Shown here: piece by piece, positions 1 through 7,308 of the stretch
Layout: each line of letters begins with the position of its first letter
How positions within the stretch are numbered: position 1 is the stretch's first letter
Assembly: GCA_028695895.1 (NCBI GenBank)
Contig: JAQVIE010000056.1
Span: forward strand, 1-7,308
Source of the DNA: Methanospirillum sp.
Lineage (GTDB): Archaea; Halobacteriota; Methanomicrobia; Methanomicrobiales; Methanospirillaceae
Direction: 5' to 3'
DNA: 7,308 nt
Translations under genes and position numbers: made by a program
The notes under the pieces: model-generated
Database searches by the model: none
What the model saw: only the letters and a program-made list of their open reading frames with translations
What the model was told of the DNA's origin: nothing

Positions 1-1742
<1,742 letters not shown>

Positions 1743-1750
1743 CTTTGTAA

Positions 1751-1754
1751 CACC
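1751..1754 (-). promoter_or_regulatory. Ribosome binding site of acs
   Basis: GGTG on the minus strand, 8 nt before the ATG at 1742, matches part of the archaeal Shine-Dalgarno consensus GGAGGTGA. It is the main reason for choosing 1742 over the in-frame ATG at 1799. Confidence 0.5.
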
Positions 1755-1835
1755 ATTTGGTTCATGCGGGGTATTATTGGTCAGACAGATGGCACTCATG
1801 CCTGACCAGTTAATTAATCAACAAACAGAAGATTG

Positions 1836-1851
1836 TTGATCGCATGATCAA
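1836..1851. repeat. Inverted repeat TTGATC-N4-GATCAA upstream of acs
   Basis: Perfect 6-bp arms around a 4-bp spacer, about 94 bp before the acs start and just downstream of a TATA-like stretch. It would lie near the transcription start or in the 5' leader, where it could act as an operator or a small hairpin. The role is inferred from position only. Confidence 0.4.
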
Positions 1852-1868
1852 TCGTGTAGAATAATAAA

Positions 1869-1877
1869 TTAATATAA
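1869..1877 (-). promoter_or_regulatory. Possible TATA box of acs
   Basis: TTATATTAA on the minus strand, preceded by the more GC-containing GAGGCAACA, is the best TATA-like element close to acs. Initiation about 25 nt downstream would give a leader of roughly 105 nt that includes the GATC inverted repeat. The region is so A/T-rich that other placements are possible. Confidence 0.3.
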
Positions 1878-2034
1878 TGTTGCCTCCGTCGTACGTATGT
1901 GTCGATCATATTAATTCATTAAATTTATTCTTATTTTTTAGATATTCTTTGATAAATTCACTATTTTACAGAATTTTTTTGTTATATTTTGTTAAATTTA
2001 ATTTTTGAAAAATTGATTATTGTTGTTTCGCGCA

Positions 2035-2049
2035 ATGTTTAACAAACAT
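2035..2049. repeat. Inverted repeat ATGTTT-AAC-AAACAT
   Basis: Perfect 6-bp arms with a 3-bp spacer, between the M24 stop and the acs promoter region. It could be an operator or part of the M24 3' end. A/T-rich DNA produces short palindromes by chance, so confidence in a function is low. Confidence 0.3.
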
Positions 2050-2064
2050 ATTTTTCCGCATCCG

Positions 2065-2082
2065 CGATCGTCACGATCGTCA
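2065..2082. repeat. Tandem 9-bp repeat CGATCGTCA x2
   Basis: Two perfect, directly adjacent copies of CGATCGTCA, each containing the palindrome CGATCG, form a GC-rich island in otherwise A/T-rich DNA about 325 bp upstream of acs and 70 bp beyond the M24 stop. The spacing of nearly one helical turn fits two protein subunits on one DNA face, which is inference. Confidence 0.5.
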
Positions 2083-2153
2083 TATTTATCTAATTTAATA
2101 AGTCCTCCATTACCTGCAGAGGCATCATCATGTTTGGTATAAACAGACAGTTT

Positions 2154-3344
2154 TTACACCTGAATAAGTCCTGGGTTTGTTCCGGTGATACATCGGCCTC
2201 CTTTTTTTGAGACCACAAATGTATTCTCAATTCCAACCATCCCCACACCTGCAATTCCTTTCTTTGGTTCTAAGGCGATGACCATGTTTTCCTCCAGTGG
2301 TTCATTAAATCCATCAGCGATTACAGGAATTTCATCAATCAGTAATCCGACCCCGTGTCCCAGAAATTTCACCTGTCTGTCTTTATACCCCATGAAATTA
2401 TCCAGGAATTCAGGTGTTTGTGCTTCAATCACCTCCCTATATATATGAGACGGGATATTTTCCGGAACCAGCAGGGATGCAGTATTTTCCTGAACTTTTA
2501 CACACTGATTATGTTCTGCAATAACTTCATCCGGGAGTGATGATCCAAACATGTAGGTCATGGTTTTATCAGTGTGGTATCCGCCAAATCCACATCCCAC
2601 ATCAATAAAAACAAGATCCCCTTTTTTAAGTTTTCGTCTTCTGTCCCCGAGAAGTGGAACTGCAGGACATAATCCCACTGAACCACCAGGCCCGTCAAAA
2701 GATGTAGGATATAATGAATTTTCACCAAATCCTATCTGTCCAAGGAGCATCTCGGTATTAAATGATCCAAACCTGGAAATTCCATGATGACCCTCATCAA
2801 CCAGAAATGAATAGAGTCTGCTTGCTAATTCACTTTCACTCATCCCTTCCTTTAGCATGTCAGGAACACATTCCTCAAGTACCTTTTCATGGATTTTCCC
2901 TGATTTTTCCATAAGTGAAAGTTCAAAGAGACTCTTAACTGCCCTGACCATTGCTATATCTCTATCCATAGATTTGACATGTGCAAAAGGAAAGTGTCTG
3001 GAAAATCTCTGGTAAAAACCAAGAGGAACTATATCAGTTTCCAGGTATACTGTGTCAGGAAGGGTAGTATACATTTTTGCAGCATCGCGAAAACTACTCA
3101 TCTTTTCAATAACCGGAAATTCAGACTCAGTTTTTGCCCTTTCATGACTTTTTCTGACCCACAAAACCGGGTCATCATCCCTTGGAATACAAAGCATGCT
3201 GTCCTGCATTGTACCGGTGAAATAATAGAGATTAATATTTTTAAAAATTACACAAAATTCCCAATTCGGGTTTTGTTCTTCCATCCGTTTTTTAAAACGG
3301 CTCATTCTCATCTTTAATTCATTACCTGGTACCCGACTATCCAT
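2154..3344 (-). CDS. M24 family metallopeptidase (Xaa-Pro peptidase-like)
   Basis: Cytoplasmic dinuclear-metal peptidase of the creatinase/prolidase/aminopeptidase P group, 396 residues. The N-terminal creatinase-like domain (about 12-135) carries the family's NINLYYFTG segment at 36-44. The pita-bread catalytic domain (about 140-396) holds all five metal ligands: Asp248 and Asp259 (FIDVG...HTDKT), His330 (GHGVG), Glu359 (ALEP) and Glu373 (GIENT). It is therefore probably active, most likely cutting next to proline in peptides; the true substrate cannot be told. No signal peptide or membrane segment is seen. Met1 has no ribosome binding site. Met12 or Met14 gives a start closer to other M24 proteins ([11 protein letters not shown]), with a weak AGGTAATGA upstream. 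It is transcribed divergently from the COG1600 gene and is separated from acs by 411 bp, so it is probably monocistronic. Confidence 0.9.
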   Translation of the reverse strand: MDSRVPGNELKMRMSRFKKRMEEQNPNWEFCVIFKNINLYYFTGTMQDSMLCIPRDDDPVLWVRKSHERAKTESEFPVIEKMSSFRDAAKMYTTLPDTVYLETDIVPLGFYQRFSRHFPFAHVKSMDRDIAMVRAVKSLFELSLMEKSGKIHEKVLEECVPDMLKEGMSESELASRLYSFLVDEGHHGISRFGSFNTEMLLGQIGFGENSLYPTSFDGPGGSVGLCPAVPLLGDRRRKLKKGDLVFIDVGCGFGGYHTDKTMTYMFGSSLPDEVIAEHNQCVKVQENTASLLVPENIPSHIYREVIEAQTPEFLDNFMGYKDRQVKFLGHGVGLLIDEIPVIADGFNEPLEENMVIALEPKKGIAGVGMVGIENTFVVSKKGGRCITGTNPGLIQV

Positions 3345-3362
3345 GATAACTGTTTGTCGGGA

Positions 3363-3385
3363 GCCATGATATGTTATGTCATGGC
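3363..3385. repeat. Inverted repeat just upstream of the M24 gene (operator or hairpin)
   Basis: GCCATGA at 3363-3369 is exactly mirrored by TCATGGC at 3379-3385. Two further pairs inside, after one T/G mismatch, leave a 3-base centre, giving about 9 of 10 matched pairs per arm. The element ends 19 bp before the M24 start, at or just after the expected transcription start. It fits a repressor operator or a 5' leader hairpin. Confidence 0.55.
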
Positions 3386-3402
3386 ATCAGGAAGATTTTC
3401 AT

Positions 3403-3420
3403 GACTTTAAAAAAAAAGTC
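3403..3420. repeat. A/T-spaced inverted repeat GACTTT-N6-AAAGTC, possible M24 TATA region
   Basis: Perfect 6-bp arms around six A residues (plus strand). On the minus strand the T-run and TTTAAA lie about 60-70 bp before the M24 start, where a TATA box would give a leader of about 38 nt overlapping the 3363-3385 repeat. The reading as a promoter is tentative. Confidence 0.35.
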
Positions 3421-3500
3421 TTTAAGGATGTGTAATTATTATGTTTTTTTCATAGCTGTTATATCAGATATCTGTGTAAGATGCCAGAGTAGCTTATCAG

Positions 3501-3513
3501 ATTATTATTAAAA
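3501..3513 (+). promoter_or_regulatory. Possible TATA box of the COG1600 gene
   Basis: ATTATTATTAAAA is centred about 47 bp before the ATG at 3554. Initiation about 25 nt downstream would give a leader of roughly 20 nt. A 10-bp palindrome CAGATATCTG lies just upstream at 3465-3474. No purine-rich BRE is obvious. Confidence 0.3.
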
Positions 3514-3553
3514 CCGGCAGAATTACAAAAGCTGATCACTTCTTTTTTAAACC

Positions 3554-4396
3554 ATGAAAGGATATGTTTCTGGTATGACAGTCAGGGATCTCATTATACA
3601 TGAATGCAAAGAACTTGGGATATCCTGTGTTGGATTTGCAGATGTCAGCCGATGGAAAGATCCCCTCTTTGAACCATGGGTTCCTGAAGAGTTTTTTCCA
3701 GTTTCTGTCTATCCTGAAGCACAGACTGCGGTTGTCATCGGACTTCCGGTGCACCTTCCTGTTGTCGAATCTGCTCCTTCAATCTGGTATCATGAAGAGT
3801 ATAAGACGGTGAACTCCCTGATTGATCAATATACCTGGCGTCTTGCATCACTTCTAAACTCCCATGGTTATTCTTCTGTGTCAGTACCTCGTGACGGGTA
3901 TGGAAGCATCAGGGTACTACAGAAAAATCCGGTTGCTTTTTTTTCACATCGTCATGCCGCAGTACTTGCAGGTCTTGGAACATTTGGAAGAAATAACATG
4001 GTTTTGACAGAAAAGTGGGGACCAAGAGTCAGGTTTGGAACCGTGCTTACCAGTGCACATATTCCTTCTGATCCGATAATGGAAAAGTCTGTATGTATCA
4101 AGTGTAATTCCTGTGTTCATGCCTGCCCTGTCAATGCCCTTTCAGAAGATGATTATCCTGATTCCCTCACTGATAAAAAAGCCTGTACTGAAAGAAGTGC
4201 CCTTTTAAATTCAGAGTCCAGATCTCCTTGTGGTATATGTATCAGGGTATGTCCGGTAGGATCTGACCGGGTATTGTTTGAACGGACTGATATTAGGATA
4301 TATGATGATCCGGAGGCAGGGAAAAAATATCATTTTGCATGGGATCATGTCAGATCATATGGAAGTGACTGGCAGAAAAACAAGGATAGAACCTGA
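3554..4396 (+). CDS. COG1600 protein with two 4Fe-4S motifs, QueG/reductive dehalogenase-like
   Basis: A 280-residue cytoplasmic protein probably carrying two [4Fe-4S] clusters and, by family, a corrinoid. The Cys motifs are C181-x2-C184-x2-C187-x3-C191-P and C211-x14-C226-x2-C229-x3-C233-P. Before them lies the COG1600 core FSHRHAAVLAGLGTFGRNN (130-148) followed by WGPRVRFGTVLTSA, the family's glycine-rich turn. Bacterial QueG reduces epoxyqueuosine in tRNA and is longer (E. coli about 379 residues) with a C-terminal HEAT-like region. That region is absent here, and the D-x-x-P-x-x-E-R stretch before AGLG in QueG reads NPVAFFSHR. Archaea make archaeosine rather than queuosine, so QueG activity is unlikely and the electron acceptor is unknown. 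Automatic pipelines may still call it epoxyqueuosine reductase. Met1 lacks a ribosome site; Met8 (3575) is an alternative with AGGA about 14 nt upstream. Confidence 0.88.
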   Translation: MKGYVSGMTVRDLIIHECKELGISCVGFADVSRWKDPLFEPWVPEEFFPVSVYPEAQTAVVIGLPVHLPVVESAPSIWYHEEYKTVNSLIDQYTWRLASLLNSHGYSSVSVPRDGYGSIRVLQKNPVAFFSHRHAAVLAGLGTFGRNNMVLTEKWGPRVRFGTVLTSAHIPSDPIMEKSVCIKCNSCVHACPVNALSEDDYPDSLTDKKACTERSALLNSESRSPCGICIRVCPVGSDRVLFERTDIRIYDDPEAGKKYHFAWDHVRSYGSDWQKNKDRT

Positions 4397-4397
4397 T

Positions 4398-4502
4398 ATG
4401 GATTTTCAAGGCCACATTTGTCTGAAATGTGAGAGAAGGGATTATGAGGTCATAATAGGGCATTTGCCCTGGTTTTCAGGAGAAAAGCCAAATTTAGATT
4501 AA
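4398..4502 (+). CDS. Possible 34-residue CxxC protein
   Basis: A short ORF starting one base after the COG1600 stop codon. It encodes MDFQGHICLKCERRDYEV and ends FSGEKPNLD. It has one CLKC pair at residues 8-11 with a His at 6, and a central hydrophobic/aromatic stretch (VIIGHLPWF). That could bind a metal only together with another chain or as a dimer. The protein-like composition and tight coupling to the gene before it argue for translation. The short length and weak ribosome site (AGGAT about 10 nt upstream, inside the previous gene) argue against it. I do not recognise a family. It could also be a remnant of a C-terminal extension lost by a stop or frameshift. Confidence 0.3.
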   Translation: MDFQGHICLKCERRDYEVIIGHLPWFSGEKPNLD

Positions 4503-4550
4503 ATGTGGGTTTATATCTGGATTTACCCGCTGTTATATTGCAATTTCTTA

Positions 4551-4567
4551 AAAATATTGAATATTTT
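4551..4567. repeat. Perfect inverted repeat AAAATATT-G-AATATTTT
   Basis: Perfect 8-bp arms with one central base, ending 18 bp before the probable TATA box of the RRM gene. Position and symmetry suggest a site for a dimeric regulator acting upstream of the promoter. It may alternatively help end transcription of the upstream gene. A/T-only arms lower its significance. Confidence 0.4.
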
Positions 4568-4575
4568 CAGAAGAT

Positions 4576-4593
4576 TACGACAAACTTTTTATC
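4576..4593 (+). promoter_or_regulatory. Archaeal BRE/TATA promoter of the RRM gene
   Basis: A purine-rich BRE-like stretch (ACGACAAA) runs straight into CTTTTTATC, a good archaeal TATA element. Initiation is expected about 25 nt downstream, near 4615, which leaves a leader of about 150 nt before the RRM start. It resembles the AATTTTATC element before the ABC ATPase gene. Confidence 0.55.
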
Positions 4594-4614
4594 CTCAGGT
4601 GGCAAAGAGTATGT

Positions 4615-4767
4615 GCAGACGAAAGAGTAAATTCTGACAATAGTTTTTGTAAGTTCTCGTTCAATTCGAAAGGGTATCTCACTGCTATTCTTGGTAATTC
4701 TCTGGCGCAATGTGATTATAATCACCACGGCCCAACAGTTTTGCAAAAGCCCGGATAAGGGACTATC
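4615..4767 (+). promoter_or_regulatory. Long structured 5' leader of the RRM gene
   Basis: About 150 nt without a plausible gene between the inferred transcription start and the RRM ATG. It contains the perfect 14-bp palindrome GTGATTATAATCAC at 4712-4725, TTTTGCAAAA at 4739-4748, and a weak CCC/GGG pairing just before the ATG that would include the AAGGGA ribosome site (4757-4762). Long leaders are known for cold-induced RNA-binding and cold-shock proteins in other organisms, so RNA-level or temperature control is a reasonable inference. Its exact start is predicted, not seen. Confidence 0.4.
4712..4725. repeat. Perfect 14-bp palindrome in the RRM leader
   Basis: GTGATTATAATCAC reads identically on both strands. 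With no spacer it is a better DNA-binding site than RNA hairpin. It sits about 43 bp before the ATG, downstream of the predicted transcription start, where a bound repressor could block elongation. Confidence 0.45.
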
Positions 4768-5076
4768 ATGGAAGGAAAGAAATTATACGTAGGCAACCTG
4801 CCCTACTCAACAAACGAAAGCCAGCTCAGCGAACTTTTCTCAACCTATGGTGAGGTTGTAAGTGCAAAAATTATTGAGAACAAAGGTTTCGGGTTTGTTG
4901 AGATGGGAACTACAGAGGAAGCCCAGGCAGCACTCGATGCCCTGAACGATACCGAATTTGGTGGAAGAACCATGCGTATCGATGAAGCACGCCCGATGCA
5001 GCCACGCCGTGACTTTGGTGGAAACCGTAGCGGTGGATTTGGCGGTTCAGGCGGTTTTAACAGAAGACGGTACTAA
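4768..5076 (+). CDS. Small RRM-type RNA-binding protein with glycine-rich tail
   Basis: A 102-residue protein with one RNA recognition motif (about 5-76). RNP2 is LYVGNL at 6-11 and RNP1 is KGFGFVEM at 39-46, with the aromatic residues that stack on RNA (Tyr7, Phe41, Phe43) all present. A basic, glycine-rich tail (79-102, ending FNRRRY) follows. This layout matches the cyanobacterial Rbp and plant glycine-rich RNA-binding proteins, which act as RNA chaperones and are often cold-induced. A similar role here is inference. The gene uses more C-ending codons (AAC, CTC, AGC, CGC) than its neighbours, suggesting high expression. It has its own promoter, a long leader and a T8 stop signal, so it is a single-gene unit. 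AAGGGA, 5 nt before the ATG, is an acceptable ribosome site. Confidence 0.95.
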   Translation: MEGKKLYVGNLPYSTNESQLSELFSTYGEVVSAKIIENKGFGFVEMGTTEEAQAALDALNDTEFGGRTMRIDEARPMQPRRDFGGNRSGGFGGSGGFNRRRY

Positions 5077-5089
5077 TCCAACAAATAAT

Positions 5090-5100
5090 CTCTTTTTTTT
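5090..5100 (+). terminator. Oligo-T terminator of the RRM gene
   Basis: CTCTTTTTTTT, with an uninterrupted T8, lies 17-24 bp after the RRM stop codon and has no preceding hairpin. Archaeal RNA polymerase commonly terminates at such T tracts. Confidence 0.6.
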
Positions 5101-5128
5101 ACATTATTACATTCGTTACTTTTGCCTG

Positions 5129-5917
5129 TTAATATCCGGTTGCATAATAATATCCTTTATCATAGAGGATACTGACCGGAGCATCATAGGCATCACTTAT
5201 GGATTCATCAGACAGGACATCTTCTTTTTGTCCGTCTTTATAAATTGTACCGTTTTTAAACAGAATTACCCGTTTTATTTCAGGAATGATATCCTGAAGA
5301 GAGTGGGTAACAAGGATGATAGCCGTTTTTGATGCAACTTTTCTCATCGACCTTCGAAGCATATGGAGAGCATTAAGATCAAGACTGTTTGACGGTTCAT
5401 CAAGGATTAGTACCTGCGGATCATGGACGAGTGCCCGTCCAATAAGAAATCTTCTGGCCTCTCCTGTTGACATTTCAGAAAATGGCCTGTCAATAAGGTG
5501 GCTAATCTCTAAAAAATTGCAGATATCATCCGCCTTTCTCTCCATTTCTGGTGTAATGGTGTGAAAAAAAAGCCCGATACTGCTGAAAAAACCAGAAAGG
5601 ATAACTTCCCTCCCTGAAATAATTCTGTTAAATGTAAACTGCAGATCCTGGGATACATAACCGAAATGAGACCGGAGCAAAAAGACATCCCAGGTTTCCT
5701 GTCCCCAGATCTTGAAAACAGAACCTTTTTCTGAATATACCGGATATAATTCTCTTAAAAGTGTTTTGATAAAGGTGGACTTTCCTGAACCATTAGGTCC
5801 TAATATAGCGATATGTTCCCCGTCAGGTATCTGAATTGATATAGAATGAAGGATTGTCGTATTATTATGTGTGACAGTAATATTTTGAAAATCCACAAAA
5901 AATTTAGACTGGTTCAT
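5129..5917 (-). CDS. Stand-alone ABC ATPase (COG1119/ModF-YlmA-like)
   Basis: A 262-residue single nucleotide-binding domain with no membrane segments. All ATPase motifs are present: Walker A GPNGSGKST at 40-48, Q-loop Gln90 (YVSQDLQF), signature MSTGEARR at 149-156 (a variant of LSGGQ), Walker B VLILDEP at 169-175 with Glu174 as catalytic base, D-loop SNSLD at 176-180 and H-loop His205. The signature and D-loop resemble soluble ABC proteins of the COG1119 group, named after ModF and PhrA, whose role is poorly known. No permease or binding-protein gene lies next to it, so a transport role cannot be shown. There is no ribosome site, but a TATA-like element is centred 25 bp before the ATG, suggesting a leaderless transcript. 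Read-through from the kinase gene 59 bp upstream is also possible. It converges on the RRM gene, leaving a 52-bp gap. Confidence 0.9.
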   Translation of the reverse strand: MNQSKFFVDFQNITVTHNNTTILHSISIQIPDGEHIAILGPNGSGKSTFIKTLLRELYPVYSEKGSVFKIWGQETWDVFLLRSHFGYVSQDLQFTFNRIISGREVILSGFFSSIGLFFHTITPEMERKADDICNFLEISHLIDRPFSEMSTGEARRFLIGRALVHDPQVLILDEPSNSLDLNALHMLRRSMRKVASKTAIILVTHSLQDIIPEIKRVILFKNGTIYKDGQKEDVLSDESISDAYDAPVSILYDKGYYYATGY

Positions 5918-5935
5918 GTTATTTTTTCAGATTCA

Positions 5936-5948
5936 GATAAAATTATTA
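5936..5948 (-). promoter_or_regulatory. TATA box of the ABC ATPase gene (leaderless start)
   Basis: TAATAATTTTATC on the minus strand is centred about 25 bp before the ATG at 5917, the distance expected when transcription begins at the start codon. The lack of a Shine-Dalgarno sequence agrees with a leaderless mRNA. Confidence 0.45.
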
Positions 5949-5976
5949 CAACAATCATAATATGGAGATAACACTC

Positions 5977-7308
5977 TCAATTACCTGCAGATTTCTTTCT
6001 CCACGAGCCAGGCGGAACTTTGATCTCAAACCTTGCTCCTTTACCATATACGCCATTTTCCCTTATCTTAATATCTGTAACCTCGAGGATCTCCCTGGCA
6101 AGAGTAAGGCCAAGCCCGGTATTTTTTCCATACCCCTGCATAAATATTCTCTCTTTTTCTTCTGGTTTTACACCAGGTCCGTCATCATTAATGATAAGTA
6201 AAAGAGATCCGTCTTCTTCTTCCCTGGAATAGATTCCTATTCTGGCAATCTCTTTCGCATGACGCATGGCATTTTCCAGTAGATTATAAATAACTTTTAC
6301 TGAAAGAGGATCTGCAAAAATATCTGCAGGAACAAGGTCAATACTTAGATCAACAATACTATTCTGAAAATCATTTACTGCCTTCATTACCAGTCTCTCA
6401 CAATCCTGCCATATTGGTTCATGAAGTCCTATACTCTGGTACTCACGTGAAAAGTGGAGATGCCTCGTAATCTGTTCAATGATGTTCTGACAGATAAAAT
6501 AAATCTCTTTTCTCCGGTTTTCATCCTTTTCAATCATCAGCATCTCCAGATATCCCGAAATCGCAGTGACTAGGTTGCTTATATCATGCCTTGTCAGGTG
6601 TGTCAGAAGTGATATCTTTTCATTTGCAAGCTTCAGTGCTTTTTCTGAGTTTTTTCGTTCAGTAATATCCCGAAAAATCAGGATTAATCCGGCTGGATTC
6701 TGGTCTGGATCAGTTACCTGTGACCCGGATATACTTACCGTCTTTATTACTTCTGAATCAGGAATAAGTTCATAATCGGTGATAACCCCTTTTTCAGTGA
6801 TCTTGTTTCGGATTGTTGAGAAAACAGATTCAGGAAATGGTAGCCTGGTGAAAGTTACCGGATTTGCCGGATAAATTTTTGTTAACAGGTTATTTGCAGT
6901 TTTATTTGCATTAATGATTCGCCCATTCATATCGGTAAGGATAAGACCGTCAGGCATGGTCTGAATTATGTTTGTTGCAACTGATTCAGGAGTCAGGATG
7001 AACAATCCGTATTTCAAAATTGCATAGGAAATAACAAGTGAAAATAGAACAATGCCGATGAAAACGAGGTTTGGTGCAAATATTCCGATCATCGGCAGAA
7101 TTACGACAGATTGTGATCCAAACCCTAAAAGGATGAGTAATCCAATGCTGATAGAACTGGACTGCCGCTTTAGGATATCTGTTCCTGCCGATTTTTGTGC
7201 TTTAAGTCCTACATATGCCCCCCAGATCAGGACTATAATAAAATATAGCGCTGCAACAGAATAAACCGGATCTGCCATTGCAGGAGCATAATAATACCTG
7301 AAATCAGG
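5977..7308 (-). CDS. Membrane histidine kinase with 7TM-type input and PAS domain, N-terminus cut by window edge
   Basis: Sensor kinase that would autophosphorylate on His and pass phosphate to a response regulator; none is in view. The frame is open to the last base (codons for PDFRYYYAPA precede the first Met at 7278), so the real start lies outside. Numbering from the first visible codon: at least three membrane helices at about 15-35, 52-76 and 80-100 resemble the end of the 7TM input region of histidine kinases. A PAS domain follows (about 107-218, beginning IIQTMPDGLILTD and ending FRDITERK), then a short coiled linker, the H-box with His241 in TRHDISN, and the ATPase domain with the N-box NLLEN (342-346), DDGPG (375-379) and GLGL (398-401). 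The H-box lacks the usual proline, as in many methanogen kinases. The signal sensed is unknown. The ABC ATPase gene follows 59 bp downstream. Confidence 0.92.
   Translation of the reverse strand, partial: PDFRYYYAPAMADPVYSVAALYFIIVLIWGAYVGLKAQKSAGTDILKRQSSSISIGLLILLGFGSQSVVILPMIGIFAPNLVFIGIVLFSLVISYAILKYGLFILTPESVATNIIQTMPDGLILTDMNGRIINANKTANNLLTKIYPANPVTFTRLPFPESVFSTIRNKITEKGVITDYELIPDSEVIKTVSISGSQVTDPDQNPAGLILIFRDITERKNSEKALKLANEKISLLTHLTRHDISNLVTAISGYLEMLMIEKDENRRKEIYFICQNIIEQITRHLHFSREYQSIGLHEPIWQDCERLVMKAVNDFQNSIVDLSIDLVPADIFADPLSVKVIYNLLENAMRHAKEIARIGIYSREEEDGSLLLIINDDGPGVKPEEKERIFMQGYGKNTGLGLTLAREILEVTDIKIRENGVYGKGARFEIKVPPGSWRKKSAGN

Larger units (their letters stand above)
1743..2153. 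other. Long AT-rich intergenic region upstream of acs
   Basis: No convincing gene is seen on either strand in these 411 bases. The centre (about 1900-2040) is extremely A/T-rich, while the flanks carry short GC-containing symmetric elements: TTGATC-GCAT-GATCAA at 1836-1851, CGTACG near 1890, ATGTTT-AAC-AAACAT at 2035-2049, and a 9-bp tandem repeat at 2065-2082. M24 transcription must end here and acs transcription must begin here. No tRNA-like or box C/D-like RNA was recognised. The symmetric elements may be regulator sites, but nothing in the sequence identifies the regulator. Confidence 0.6.

Noticed and set aside
2054..2098. 14-codon minus-strand ORF (MTIVTIADAEKYVC) over the 9-bp repeat
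   Set aside because: Too short, about 310 bp from acs, with no ribosome site at a sensible distance. The repeated residues simply reflect the DNA repeat.
2979..3317. 112-codon plus-strand ORF within the M24 gene
   Set aside because: It is antisense to a complete M24 protein with all metal ligands and has no recognisable features.
4278..4397. N-terminal extension of the small CxxC ORF into the COG1600 gene
   Set aside because: These 40 codons overlap the end of the COG1600 coding sequence in another frame and read as a shadow. Only the part from 4398 looks protein-like.
4503..4637. 44-codon ORF (MWVYIWIYPL...) after the CxxC ORF
   Set aside because: It has no ribosome site, spans the probable RRM promoter and has a composition typical of A/T-rich non-coding DNA.
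5977..7278. Histidine kinase as a complete 433-residue protein starting at the ATG at 7278
   Set aside because: The frame stays open to the window edge with codons for PDFRYYYAPA, and the visible helices look like only the last part of a 7TM input region, so the start is outside.

Overview
The window most likely comes from a methanogenic archaeon of the Methanomicrobiales, with Methanospirillum a good guess. This is inferred, not proven. The clues are moderate GC with very AT-rich intergenic DNA, archaeal BRE/TATA-like promoters ending in TTTTATC, GGTG-type ribosome binding sites or starts with no ribosome binding site, and a histidine kinase of a style common in methanogens (7TM input region, PAS, H-box RHDxxN). 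An AMP-forming acetyl-CoA synthetase, a COG1600 iron-sulfur protein and a small RRM protein also fit this group.

Layout, left to right. Positions 1-1742 (minus) hold acs, cut by the left edge so that its last residues are missing. Positions 1743-2153 are a 411-bp AT-rich gap with several short symmetric elements, presumably the acs control region. Positions 2154-3344 (minus) encode an M24 metallopeptidase with all five metal ligands. A 209-bp divergent control region follows, containing two clear inverted repeats. Positions 3554-4396 (plus) encode a COG1600 protein with two 4Fe-4S motifs, related to QueG and reductive dehalogenases. A possible 34-residue CxxC ORF follows at once. A well-formed archaeal promoter and a roughly 150-nt leader precede a glycine-tailed RRM RNA-binding protein at 4768-5076 (plus), which ends in a T8 tract. 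Facing it on the minus strand are an orphan soluble ABC ATPase (5129-5917) and, upstream of that, a membrane histidine kinase (5977 to the right edge). The kinase lacks its N-terminus because the reading frame stays open to the last base.

The genes do not form one obvious pathway. Acs supplies acetyl-CoA from acetate, the peptidase probably recycles peptides, the COG1600 protein is a probable corrinoid/Fe-S reductase of unknown substrate, the RRM protein is a probable RNA chaperone, and the kinase is a sensor without a response regulator in view. The ABC ATPase has no permease nearby. Apart from the kinase-ABC pair, each gene appears to be its own transcription unit.

I found no mobile element, CRISPR array, tRNA, rRNA or defence cassette. 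This looks like ordinary chromosomal DNA. The most interesting points are the probable non-QueG role of the COG1600 protein, the small CxxC ORF behind it, the long structured leader of the RRM gene, and the symmetric sites near the M24 and acs starts.
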